DNA of 64,000 nt from Cyanobacteriota bacterium. Its GTDB lineage: Bacteria; Cyanobacteriota; Cyanobacteriia; PCC-6307; Cyanobiaceae. A program made the translations under genes and the position numbers. Below are positions 51,228 through 60,197 of this stretch, piece by piece. The stretch's first letter is position 1. Each line of letters opens with the position of its first letter. The notes below the pieces were generated by a model that worked only from the letters and a program-made list of their open reading frames with translations, had not been told where the DNA came from and made no database searches. The stretch spans positions 57,977-121,976 of the forward strand of contig JAPLIB010000085.1 of NCBI GenBank assembly GCA_026389335.1, written 5' to 3'.

Positions 51228-51536
51228 TCAGGGGGAATCGGTATCGGCCGTGTCAAATCCCGAGCCGACCGCCTCGGCCACCGGCGCCGGACCGGGACGG
51301 AATCCGGCGGCCCAGATGGCCCGGGTGCGCTGATGCAGGCCGTCGCGATCGAGGCCCCACAGCCGCAGCACCCGTTCGAGATCGTCCTGGAGGTCGGTGG
51401 CTCCGGGAAAACCCTCGTAGCGCATCAGCAGCCGGGCGGCATCCACCAGCTGCTCGTCGCCCGGGGGATCGGCAGCCAGCAACCGGTCGATGCTCTGGCG
51501 GTCGATGGCATGGAGGGGGTGGCTCTGCTCGTCCAT
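51228..51536 (-). CDS. DUF3288 family protein
   Basis: HPLHAIDRQSIDRLLAADPPGDEQLVDAARLLMRYEGFPGATDLQDDLERVLRLWGL. Confidence 0.75.
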   Translation of the reverse strand: MDEQSHPLHAIDRQSIDRLLAADPPGDEQLVDAARLLMRYEGFPGATDLQDDLERVLRLWGLDRDGLHQRTRAIWAAGFRPGPAPVAEAVGSGFDTADTDSP

Positions 51537-51642
51537 GGCAGGGGGCATCCAGGGGATCAGCAGCGTGGAGGCTGGCACGAACACGGCTGGGGGATCGCTG
51601 GGATCCCGGCCGGCTGCTTAGGTTGAGTCCCTCGATGGCCGG

Positions 51643-53400
51643 ATGAGCAGCATGAGCGCGATAAGGCTCGGCCTGATCGTCAGGTACCTGCGCCCTTATC
51701 GCCGCACCCTCGCGCAGGGGGCAGTGGCGCTGCTGGTGGTGAACCTCCTCGGTGTCGCCATCCCCCTGCAGGTTCGCAACATCGTCAACGATCTGCACCA
51801 GGGCTTCACCCTGAATGCGGTGTTGCGCCAAGCGGCGCTGATCGTGCTGATGGCCACCACGATGGGGGTGGTGCGGCTGTGGTCGCGGATGTTGGTGTTC
51901 GGGGTGGGACGCCAGGTGGAGGCGAACCTCAAGCAGCAGATCTTTGATCACGTGCTCACCCAGGAACCGGGTTGGGTGCAGAGCACCGGCAGCGGCGAGG
52001 TGATCAGCCGCGCCACCAGTGATGTGGAAAACGTGCGGCGCCTGCTGGGTTTCGCCGTGCTCAGCCTCACCAACACCGGCCTGGCCTATGCGCTCACCTT
52101 GCCGGCGATGCTGGCGATCGATCCCGGCCTGAGCCTGGCGGCCCTGGGGCTCTATCCGCTGATGTTGATGGTGGTGCGGCTGTTCGGCGGCCGCATGATG
52201 CGCCAGCAACGGCTTCAGCAGGAGGCTCTCGCCGACCTCAGCGATCTGATCCAGGAGGATCTCTCAGGCATCGGCGCGATCAAGATTTACGGCCAGGAGC
52301 GCACCGAACTGGAAGCTTTCCAGGTTCGCAACCGCACCTTTCGTGATGCGGCCCTGGCCCTCGGTCGCACCCGCAGCACCCTGTTCCCGCTGCTGGAGGG
52401 GATCTCTTCGGTCAGCCTGCTGGTGCTGATCGCCTTCGGCAGCGGCCAGATCGAAAGCGGCCGCCTGACGATCGGCGGATTGGTGGCTCTGATTCTCTAC
52501 GTGGAGCGGCTGGTGTTCCCCACGGCGTTGCTGGGTTTCACGCTCAACACCTTCCAGACCGGCCAGGTGAGCCTGGAGCGGGTGGAAGCCCTGCTGAGCC
52601 GCCGCCCCGGGATTGTCTCCCCCAGTGCACCGCAGGCACCGGCCAGCCCCGCCCGCGGCGCGATCGAAGCCCGCGACCTCACCGTTCAGTACGCGGGTGC
52701 CAGCCGGGCGGCCCTGGTGGATCTGAACTTTGCGATCCAGCCCGGCGAACTGGTGGCTGTGGTGGGCCCCGTGGGCTGTGGCAAAACCACCCTGGCCCGG
52801 GCCCTGGGCCGGATGGTGGAGGTCCCCAGGGGCAGCCTGTTTCTCGATGGTGTTGATGTGCGGTCGCTGGCCCTGGCCGATCTGCGCCGCGAGGTGGCGC
52901 TGGTGCCCCAGGAGGGCTTCCTGTTCACCGCCAGCCTGGCCGACAACCTGCGCTATGGCGATCCGGATGCGGCGATGGAGCAGGTGGAGCAAGCGGCCCG
53001 CCAGGCGCGGTTGGAAGGGGATATCAAGGGTTTCCCCGATGGCTACGACACCCTGGTGGGTGAGCGGGGCATCACCCTCAGTGGCGGCCAACGCCAGCGC
53101 ACCGCCCTCGGCCGTGCCCTGCTGCTGCAGGCCCCGCTGCTGGTGCTCGATGACGCCCTGGCCAGCGTCGACAACACGACAGCCGCCGAGATCCTGCGTT
53201 CGATCCGCCAGCAGCGCAATCGCACGGTGCTGATGATCAGCCATCAGCTCTCGGCGGCGGCGGCCTGTGATCGCATCCTGGTGCTGGAGGAGGGCCGGCT
53301 GGTGCAGGAAGGTCCCCATCTGGAGCTGGTGGAACAAACGGGCACCTACCGGCGCCTGTGGGAACGGGAACAGGCCAGTGAACGGCTGCAGGCGGCCTGA
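51643..53400 (+). CDS. ABC transporter, fused permease and ATP-binding protein
   Basis: GPVGCGKTTLARALG (Walker A), LSGGQRQRTALGRALLLQAPLLVLDDALASVD. Confidence 0.94.
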   Translation: MSSMSAIRLGLIVRYLRPYRRTLAQGAVALLVVNLLGVAIPLQVRNIVNDLHQGFTLNAVLRQAALIVLMATTMGVVRLWSRMLVFGVGRQVEANLKQQIFDHVLTQEPGWVQSTGSGEVISRATSDVENVRRLLGFAVLSLTNTGLAYALTLPAMLAIDPGLSLAALGLYPLMLMVVRLFGGRMMRQQRLQQEALADLSDLIQEDLSGIGAIKIYGQERTELEAFQVRNRTFRDAALALGRTRSTLFPLLEGISSVSLLVLIAFGSGQIESGRLTIGGLVALILYVERLVFPTALLGFTLNTFQTGQVSLERVEALLSRRPGIVSPSAPQAPASPARGAIEARDLTVQYAGASRAALVDLNFAIQPGELVAVVGPVGCGKTTLARALGRMVEVPRGSLFLDGVDVRSLALADLRREVALVPQEGFLFTASLADNLRYGDPDAAMEQVEQAARQARLEGDIKGFPDGYDTLVGERGITLSGGQRQRTALGRALLLQAPLLVLDDALASVDNTTAAEILRSIRQQRNRTVLMISHQLSAAAACDRILVLEEGRLVQEGPHLELVEQTGTYRRLWEREQASERLQAA

Positions 53401-53570
53401 AGGGGCCAGGAGCGCAGGCGCAGCCTGGGGCTGCTCAGCGCCCAGGAGGCCGATCCGATCCGTGAGTGTCAGATTGCGCCGTCCCGTCCGGCAACTCCGG
53501 CCCCGGCTCAGGTCCGTGGGGCTGGTTGCACCAGATGGAATCAGATTGGTCTGGATCGCCCATTTTGATT

Positions 53571-53840
53571 CGGATGCTTCAGGTCGGTTCAGATGATCCA
53601 GGTTCGTTTTGATGATCCAGATCGCTTCGGATGGTCCAGATCCAGATCGGATCCATCACAGACACCAGATCGGATCGATCAGACCAGATTCAGACCAGAT
53701 CGGATTGGATTGGATTTGATCAGAGTGGATCGGATTGGATTGGATTGGATCAGATCAGATCAGATCAGATCGCAGAAAATCTGATCAGATCGCGAAAAAT
53801 CAGATCGTGTAGACCGGAGAAGACAGGATCCGATCTCAGC
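53571..53840. repeat. GATC-saturated degenerate repeat (gatcagatc / gatcggattggatt units)
   Basis: About 20 GATC sites read in ~270 bp; core ggatcagatcagatcagatcagatc at 53746-53770. Confidence 0.85.
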
Positions 53841-53841
53841 T

Positions 53842-53963
53842 CTTGATTACCCAGAGCGCCTCGCCAATCCCGGATCAGTCCCAGCTAAGGCTTTATTCAT
53901 GTGGCGGGAACACGGCAGACCATGGGCAGCACGCCCCGCCAGGGTGTGAACTGGGTAATCAAG
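53842..53963. mobile_element. Candidate MITE-like element: 13-bp perfect terminal inverted repeats with 7-bp flanking direct repeats (alternatively a structured RNA)
   Basis: cttgattacccag (53842-53854) / ctgggtaatcaag (53951-53963); tctcagc at 53834-53840 and 53964-53970. Confidence 0.5.
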
Positions 53964-54052
53964 TCTCAGCCTGGTCTGGCTCGTGGGCCGGGCAGGCCGG
54001 GGCAGGGCCCAATCCAGATCGGCAGGGTTGAACGCGAGGAGTTGCTCGCAAC

Positions 54053-54158
54053 GGGTTGATCGGTGCGGTTGATCAGTGCGGTTGATCTCAGCCGGTTGAT
54101 CGGAGTGGCTGGATCAGTGCGGCTGGATCAGAGCCAGTTGATCTGAACAGTTGTTGAG
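54053..54158. repeat. 13-14 bp tandem repeat with consensus ggttgatcagtgc
   Basis: gggttgatcggtgc / ggttgatcagtgc / ggttgatctcagcc / ggttgatcggagtg / gctggatcagtgc / ggctggatcagagcc / agttgatctgaac. Confidence 0.8.
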
Positions 54159-54213
54159 GCTTGACCCCGAAGCGCAGCTCGGGGGGCTTACGTGAGTCAT
54201 ACCAACCGGTCGC

Positions 54214-54486
54214 ATGACCTCCATGGATCCCAACAGGGCCTTCAACATCCGCTGCACCCTGAGCTTCGGGGACATTTACGGCCAGATCATGATCTGGATG
54301 GGGGTGATCTTCGCCAGCCTCGCCTCCGGCCTGGCCTTGATGGGAGCCAGCAAACCGATCTTTGCCCTGGTGGGCGTGGGCCTGATCCTCGTGCTCTCGT
54401 TGCCCTTTCTGCTGTTCGCCTTCACCACCACCCTGCTGAACCACATCGCCCTGGTGCCTGACGCAAACGAGCGGCGGACTACTTAG
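54214..54486 (+). CDS. Small membrane hypothetical protein
   Basis: ORF 90 aa with two TM segments. Confidence 0.65.
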   Translation: MTSMDPNRAFNIRCTLSFGDIYGQIMIWMGVIFASLASGLALMGASKPIFALVGVGLILVLSLPFLLFAFTTTLLNHIALVPDANERRTT

Positions 54487-54511
54487 GCTCGAAGATCTTT
54501 GCGTTCCTGCC

Positions 54512-55240
54512 TTGTTCGGCCTGTTTCCCAAAGCCGCCACGCCTGAAGCCGGGGCGATGCGCGAGCAACTGCAGGGTGTGGCCCACGCCGTGCTCGGCAC
54601 GGAGATCAGCGCAGCCGCAGCCGAGGGTCAGCAGGAGGCCCTGTTCGGCTGCGGCTGCTTCTGGGGGGCAGAGAAAGGGTTCTGGCGTCTGCCCGGGGTG
54701 GTGACCACCGCCGTCGGCTACGCCGGTGGCGCCAGCGAGAACCCCAGCTATGACCAGGTCTGCGGCGGCCGTACGGGCCACGCTGAGGTGGTGCGGGTGG
54801 TCTGGGACAGCCAGCGACTGCATTTCAGCGATCTGTTGAAACTGTTCTGGGAATGTCACGACCCCACCCAGGGCAATCGCCAGGGCAACGATCGCGGCAG
54901 CCAGTACCGCTCGGCGATCTTCGTCGACGATGCGAGCCTGCTGCAGCTGGCCGAGGCGAGTCGCCTCAGCTACGCAGCCGGGCTGGCCGCGAAGGGATTC
55001 CCGGCCATCACCACCGAGATCGCCAGCGACATACCCCTGTTTTATGCCGAGGCGTACCACCAGCAGTACCTGGCCAAACCGGGATGCCGGCCTTACTGTT
55101 CCGCCCAGCCGACTGGAGCCACCCTGGCTGATTTTCCAGGCGCCGATTACCGCTTACCGCCCTCCGTATGGACTGCCTATGACTGGTCCGTGCCCCATTG
55201 CGTTCTGCGCGGCGACAACACGCCGATCGTGCTCCCCTGA
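54512..55240 (+). CDS. msrA: Peptide-methionine (S)-S-oxide reductase
   Basis: ALFGCGCFWGAEKGFW; VGYAGG; HDPTQGNRQGNDRGSQYRSAIF. Confidence 0.95.
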   Translation: MFGLFPKAATPEAGAMREQLQGVAHAVLGTEISAAAAEGQQEALFGCGCFWGAEKGFWRLPGVVTTAVGYAGGASENPSYDQVCGGRTGHAEVVRVVWDSQRLHFSDLLKLFWECHDPTQGNRQGNDRGSQYRSAIFVDDASLLQLAEASRLSYAAGLAAKGFPAITTEIASDIPLFYAEAYHQQYLAKPGCRPYCSAQPTGATLADFPGADYRLPPSVWTAYDWSVPHCVLRGDNTPIVLP

Positions 55241-55258
55241 GTGCTAGCGCCGTTTCCC

Positions 55259-55594
55259 ATGGCCCCGATCAGCTCGCGTCTGGCTCTGTGCACCTGCTTG
55301 CTGCTGGCCCCACTGGCCAGCCCTGGGCAGGCGATGCAATCCCCCTGGTGGGAAAACTATGACCAGAAGGAACGCTTCGTCTGCCCCGATCGCGGTGCCT
55401 TGGTGTTGGAACGCAATGAGTCCCAGGCCTCCCTGATCAGTGGCCGCTCCAGCTCAATCCTGTTCCGCGAAGCCAGCGATAACCCCGGCCTCATCTATGG
55501 CAACGGGACCCTGCGGGTGATCCTGCGCGGCGACGAACTCACCCTGGAGCAACTGCCCCAGCGCCTCATCTGCCTGCGTACCGAAGACGTATGA
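55259..55594 (+). CDS. Exported hypothetical protein
   Basis: Signal peptide-like N-terminus (LALCTCLLLAPLASPGQA). Confidence 0.6.
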   Translation: MAPISSRLALCTCLLLAPLASPGQAMQSPWWENYDQKERFVCPDRGALVLERNESQASLISGRSSSILFREASDNPGLIYGNGTLRVILRGDELTLEQLPQRLICLRTEDV

Positions 55595-55755
55595 CTCCCT
55601 TGTCCGATCGTGTTGTGATCGTGGCTTTGATCGCCACGGTGGCCCTGGTGTTTGCCCTGGTGTTCTGGACCGTGAGGCTCCATCCCGCCCCGGATCAACA
55701 GCTCCAGTGGCGCCAGGGTCCCGCCCGCCTCCAGCCAGGCGGATCCACGATCTGA
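55591..55755 (+). CDS. 54-aa single-TM protein
   Basis: Hand-translated MTPLSDRVVIVALIATVALVFALVFWTVRLHPAPDQQLQWRQGPARLQPGGSTI; ATGA-type overlaps with both neighbours. Confidence 0.6.
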   Translation: MTPLSDRVVIVALIATVALVFALVFWTVRLHPAPDQQLQWRQGPARLQPGGSTI

Positions 55756-56144
55756 TGACCAACGCGCTGCCGCCAACCGAGCCGTTGGACCAACCGGAAC
55801 TGCCGGCGGATTCTGATCCGCCGCCGCACCGTCATCCTCCCCGCCAGCTCCATCCCTTGCCGCGGGGGCTGGTGGAGCTCTACGGCCTGCTGGCTGTGCT
55901 GTTCGTGCTTGTACCCGAATGGATGGCCGGCAGCGCCCTGTTCGGCTTCCGCGATGGCCGCGAGGGGTCCAATCTGCCGGCACCCTCGGGCGCCTGGCGG
56001 CGGCTGCCGGAGCTGCGGCTGGCGGCGATGGACACGGCCCAGCTGCGCCGGCTGGCGCAGCAACAACGCTTGGCTGGCTACGGCCGACTGAACCGGGAGC
56101 AACTCACGAGCAAGCTGCTGAAACGGCTGAAACGGCTGGCCTGA
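55755..56144 (+). CDS. Hypothetical protein with SAP/Rho-N-like C-terminus
   Basis: AMDTAQLRRLAQQQRLAGYGRLNREQLTSKLLKRL; TM segment upstream. Confidence 0.65.
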   Translation: MTNALPPTEPLDQPELPADSDPPPHRHPPRQLHPLPRGLVELYGLLAVLFVLVPEWMAGSALFGFRDGREGSNLPAPSGAWRRLPELRLAAMDTAQLRRLAQQQRLAGYGRLNREQLTSKLLKRLKRLA

Positions 56145-56177
56145 GGGGGCAAGGTCGCTGTGATAACTTCAGGGCGC

Positions 56178-56251
56178 CGGGGCGTAGCGCAGCTTGGTAG
56201 CGCACCACTTTGGGGTAGTGGGGGTCGCAGGTTCAAATCCTGTCGCTCCGA
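56178..56251 (+). tRNA. tRNA-Pro(GGG)
   Basis: Acceptor cggggcg/cgctccg; anticodon stem ccact-ttggggt-agtgg giving anticodon GGG; T arm gcaggttcaaatcctgt. Confidence 0.92.
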
Positions 56252-56281
56252 TTCAGTTCCAGCCTTGAACCCCAGTCAGAG

Positions 56282-56309
56282 AGCCGCTTCTTCCCAGAGG
56301 CGGCTTTTC
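56282..56309 (+). terminator. Rho-independent terminator after tRNA-Pro
   Basis: agccgc-ttcttcccaga-ggcggct followed by ttt. Confidence 0.7.
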
Positions 56310-56593
56310 TGTTGGGGCGCTTATTGGTCATGCTTGGACCTGAGTTTGCGGCAGCAGCAGTCTGAACGGGGATGACTGCAACGAAGCCGCCAACTCAGCT
56401 CGGCCATCCAGCCCAGGCAGCACGGATTTGTCCCTGCCGTTGAGCAAAGGCTGACCTGGCCAAATCCCTCCCATGGTTGGGGTTGCGTCTGACGGAGTAA
56501 CGGTGCAGCAAGCGACCGGGACAGTAGAAAAACCAGGCGTGGGTTGGGCGGGAGAAAGCAAACCACTAGCCTGGGAGCCACTCTCCAGTTTTG

Positions 56594-58741
56594 ATGCCCC
56601 GCTACGCCTGCGTCGAACAGCACTCCGAGGAAGACTGCGGGGCGGCCTGTCTGGCCACGGTGGCCCGCCAATACGGCAAGCGACTGCCACTTTCAAGAAT
56701 TCGCGAGCTGGTGGGCACCGGCCAGGACGGCACCACTTTGCTGGGTCTGCGGCGGGGAGCCGATGCCCTCGGCTTCCAGGCCCGCGCCGTTCGGGCCAAT
56801 GCCCAACTGCTCGAGCAACTTGAGGCGATCCCCCTGCCGGCCATCTGCCACTGGAATGGCAATCACTGGGTGGTGCTGCATGGGCGCCGTGGACGCCAAT
56901 GGGTGATTGCTGATCCGGCCGTGGGCGTGCGCTTCCTCAGCCGGGAGCAACTGCTCCAAAATTGGACTAACGGCGTGATGCTGTTGCTCCAGCCCGACCA
57001 GGAGCGACTGGAGGAGCAACAGGAGGCGCCTCGCAATTCCTTTGGACGCTTTCTGCAGCAGGTGCTGCCCTATCGGGGGCTGGTGCTTCAGGTGCTGGCC
57101 ATCAACGCTGTGATTGGCCTGCTGGCGCTCACCACGCCGTTGCTGATGCAGTTCCTCACGGATGATGTCTTGGTGAGGAGGGATAGTCAACTGCTCGCCA
57201 GCCTGGGCCTGGGCATGTTGCTGCTCTTTGTCTTTCGGGCCCTGATGGAGCTCATCCAGGGACAACTGGTGAGCCATTTCTCACAGCGCCTGCTGCTGGC
57301 GACTGTGATGCAGTACGGACACAAGCTACTGCGATTGCCGATTGCCTGGTTCGATAGTCACCGTAGCGGCGAGGTGGTGAGCCGTATCGGTGATGTCTCC
57401 CGCATTAATCAGATTGTGGGACAATTGGTGATCAGCCTGCCCAGCTCCCTGTTCATCGCCGTGATTTCGCTGATGGTGATGCTGCAGTACAGCCAGGCGC
57501 TCACCGTCGCCTCACTCCTGGCGTTTGGCGTGGTCAGTGTTGTGGGTCTGATGTATGTGCCGTCCCTGCAGCAGATGACACGCCGCATGATCGTCGAATC
57601 GGCCGACAACCAGGGGTTTTTGGTGGAAACGGTTCGCGGTGCTCGCGTGCTCAAGACGACGGAAGCTCTACCCCAGGCCTGGGAGGAGTACCAGAGCAAT
57701 TTCGGCCGTATTTCCAATCTTTCCTGGCGCATGCAACGGCTGGGACTGTTCAGCTCGACCACTAATAGTCTGCTGTCAAACCTCACCACCCTGGGCTTGC
57801 TTTGGTATGGCAGCAGTTTCGTTATCGCTGGCCAACTGAGCATTGGCCAGCTGCTCGCCTTCAACGGTTTCAGCATCAATGTGCTTGGATTTTTAGAAAC
57901 CTTGATCGGCTTCACCGACGAGTTCATCACTGCTCAGGTGGTGTTTCGTCGGCTCGCCGAGGTGCTGGATGCTGATGTTGAGGATGCCGGTGCGGCCCAG
58001 AAGCCTGCGGTGCTGCTACCCCGCGGTTGCTCGTTGAGCTGCAACCATGTGAGCTTTCACCACCCTGGCAGGGTGGAGTTGATGAACGATCTCTGCCTGA
58101 CGATTCCAGGTGGGCGTTGCACAGCGCTGATCGGAGAATCGGGCTGCGGCAAGAGCACGCTGGTGAAGATGCTTGCCGGCCTCTACTTTCCCCAGGCCGG
58201 CACCATCCATTACGGCCCCTACGGGCTCCGGGATCTGTCGTTGGAATGCCTGCGGCAGCAGGTGGCCTTGGTGCCCCAGGAGGCAGAATTCTTCAATCGC
58301 TCCATCCTGGCTAACTTCCGTTTTGCCTATCCAGGCATGGACTTTGAGGCCGTGGTGGCTGCCTGTCAGCTCGCCATGGCCGATGACTTCATTCGCGACC
58401 TACCGGATGGCTACCAGACCGTGCTCGGAGAATTCGGTGCCAATCTTTCCGGAGGCCAGAGGCAGCGCCTGGCGATCGCCCGCGCTCTGGTGAGTGATCC
58501 AGAGGTGCTGCTGCTGGATGAGTCCACTGCTGCCCTTGATCCGGTGATGGAGCAACGGCTGCTGGATCGACTGCTGGCCCATCGCTCCTCGCGGACCACC
58601 TTGATGGTGAGCCATCGACCCAGCGTGATCATTCGCTGCGACTGGGTGGTGCTACTGCGAAACGGGCGCGTGGCTTTCCAGGGAGTGCCTGGGGAGATGG
58701 GCAAGGTCGCCGATCTCGTTCCTTACCTGCCCGCCGCATGA
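56594..58741 (+). CDS. Peptidase C39-containing ABC transporter (PCAT/bacteriocin-type exporter)
   Basis: C39: QHSEEDCGAACLATVARQYG, HWNGNHWVVLHG, IADPAVG; ABC: GESGCGKSTLVKMLAG, LSGGQRQRLAIARALVSDPEVLLLDESTAALD. Confidence 0.95.
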   Translation: MPRYACVEQHSEEDCGAACLATVARQYGKRLPLSRIRELVGTGQDGTTLLGLRRGADALGFQARAVRANAQLLEQLEAIPLPAICHWNGNHWVVLHGRRGRQWVIADPAVGVRFLSREQLLQNWTNGVMLLLQPDQERLEEQQEAPRNSFGRFLQQVLPYRGLVLQVLAINAVIGLLALTTPLLMQFLTDDVLVRRDSQLLASLGLGMLLLFVFRALMELIQGQLVSHFSQRLLLATVMQYGHKLLRLPIAWFDSHRSGEVVSRIGDVSRINQIVGQLVISLPSSLFIAVISLMVMLQYSQALTVASLLAFGVVSVVGLMYVPSLQQMTRRMIVESADNQGFLVETVRGARVLKTTEALPQAWEEYQSNFGRISNLSWRMQRLGLFSSTTNSLLSNLTTLGLLWYGSSFVIAGQLSIGQLLAFNGFSINVLGFLETLIGFTDEFITAQVVFRRLAEVLDADVEDAGAAQKPAVLLPRGCSLSCNHVSFHHPGRVELMNDLCLTIPGGRCTALIGESGCGKSTLVKMLAGLYFPQAGTIHYGPYGLRDLSLECLRQQVALVPQEAEFFNRSILANFRFAYPGMDFEAVVAACQLAMADDFIRDLPDGYQTVLGEFGANLSGGQRQRLAIARALVSDPEVLLLDESTAALDPVMEQRLLDRLLAHRSSRTTLMVSHRPSVIIRCDWVVLLRNGRVAFQGVPGEMGKVADLVPYLPAA

Positions 58742-59961
58742 CCGATCCCGCCCTGCCCATCGACCCTGAATCTGCCGCCGCCAAGCCAGCGCCCCTGGCC
58801 GCTCGCGAGCAGGCAGCGGCGGGACCGCTCGGATTTGCCGCTGGAGATCTCATCCCAATCCAGGAGGCGACTCTGGATGATTTCCTGCCCCCATTGAGCC
58901 CGTTGTTGCGCTGGGCAGGTGTGCTGATGGTCGCCAGCTTCCTGGGCAGCGTGGGGCTGATGGCGATCTGGCCGTACCGCGTTGTGGTTCGGGGCCAGGG
59001 CAGCCTGAGGCCCCAGGGCGAAACCACGGTGATCAATGCCCCCTTCTCCGGCCGGGTGCAACGCATCGCCGTGCGACCGGATCAGATGTTGAGCAGGGGT
59101 CAATTGCTGGCCGAACTTGATCCAATTGATCTGCTGGGCCGCCGCAATCAGCTCAAGGAGAGCCAGGTTGCCCTGACCCGGCAGGCTGAGGCGCTGCGGC
59201 TTGAGGCCGGCTCCAAGGCCAGGGAAACACGTCTGGACGTGGGCAAGAACCAGGCGGCCTTACAACTGGCCGAGTCCGAATACCGCCGCTATCAACAATT
59301 GGTGTCCTCCGGAGCGGCCTCCCGCTCCCAACTCGATGAAAAGCTGGCATCGTTCCAGGTGGCCAGCCGGGAACTGGCCAAGGCCCGGGAGGCTATCGAT
59401 GCCCAAACCATGCGCAGCCGCGCTGAACTGGCCCAGCAGAGCCGGCAACTGGCGGACGCCAGAGCGGAGCTGGGCCAGGTCGGCAGGGAGCTGGGACGCA
59501 CCGCCCTGCGGAGTCCGGTGGCCGGGGTGGTGCTGTCTCTGGGTCTGCGCAATCCACAGCAGATCGTCGCGACAGGCCAGGAACTGATGCGTATCGCCCC
59601 CAGCCATGGGGCCCTGGAAGTCAAGGTGATTGTGCCGGGAGAGAAGATCGACGCCGTGCAAAAGGGTCAGCGAGCTGATCTCCGCATCAGTGCCTGCCCC
59701 TATCCAGACTTCGGCACAATGCGGGCCCAGGTTGTCTCAATTGCACCCGATTCAGTGCGCGCGCCCCAGCCGGCTGGGGACGCGACGACTGCTGGCCGGG
59801 GCTATGAGGTGACGCTGGTGCCGGCACAGCAGCAGATGCGGGTCCGTGGTCGCAGCTGCCAACTGCGACAGGGTATGGATCTCAGCGCGGACATCACCAC
59901 CCGCAAGGAAACGGTGCTGCGGTTCCTGCTGCGCCAGGCCCGGCTCACGGTCGGCCTCTGA
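58738..59961 (+). CDS. HlyD-family membrane fusion/adaptor protein
   Basis: PYRVVVRGQGSLRPQGETTVINAPFSGRVQRIAVRPDQMLSRGQLLAELDP; coiled-coil and beta-barrel regions; ATGA overlap with PCAT. Confidence 0.93.
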   Translation: MTDPALPIDPESAAAKPAPLAAREQAAAGPLGFAAGDLIPIQEATLDDFLPPLSPLLRWAGVLMVASFLGSVGLMAIWPYRVVVRGQGSLRPQGETTVINAPFSGRVQRIAVRPDQMLSRGQLLAELDPIDLLGRRNQLKESQVALTRQAEALRLEAGSKARETRLDVGKNQAALQLAESEYRRYQQLVSSGAASRSQLDEKLASFQVASRELAKAREAIDAQTMRSRAELAQQSRQLADARAELGQVGRELGRTALRSPVAGVVLSLGLRNPQQIVATGQELMRIAPSHGALEVKVIVPGEKIDAVQKGQRADLRISACPYPDFGTMRAQVVSIAPDSVRAPQPAGDATTAGRGYEVTLVPAQQQMRVRGRSCQLRQGMDLSADITTRKETVLRFLLRQARLTVGL

Positions 59962-60004
59962 ACCCCAGGAGCGGCAGGCTGGCCTGGAACGCTGAGGTGG
60001 CTCG

Positions 60005-60140
60005 GAACGGTGCCGCAAACTGCTGAGACAAGATGCTGAGACAAACTGCTGAGGCAAACTGCTGAGGCAAAGCCCTGAAGCAAAGCCCTGAAGCAAACCG
60101 GTGAAGTAAAAACAGTGAACTTCAAACAGTGAACTAAAAT
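60005..60140. repeat. Degenerate 13-bp tandem array (caaactgctgagg)
   Basis: caaactgctgagg x2, caaagccctgaag x2, caaaccggtgaag, taaaaacagtgaa, and degenerate flanking units. Confidence 0.8.
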
Positions 60141-60197
60141 GGTGAAATCAAACGGCAAGCCGGAGTCTGGACACTTAGCTTGGTACAAGGTTGACCG

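Noticed and set aside
52264-53337. 357-aa minus-strand ORF
   Set aside because: Antisense to the ABC transporter
53593-53846. Two plus-strand ORFs (RSDQIRSDQI-type repeats)
   Set aside because: Direct read-through of the GATC satellite in different frames; no start context or family support
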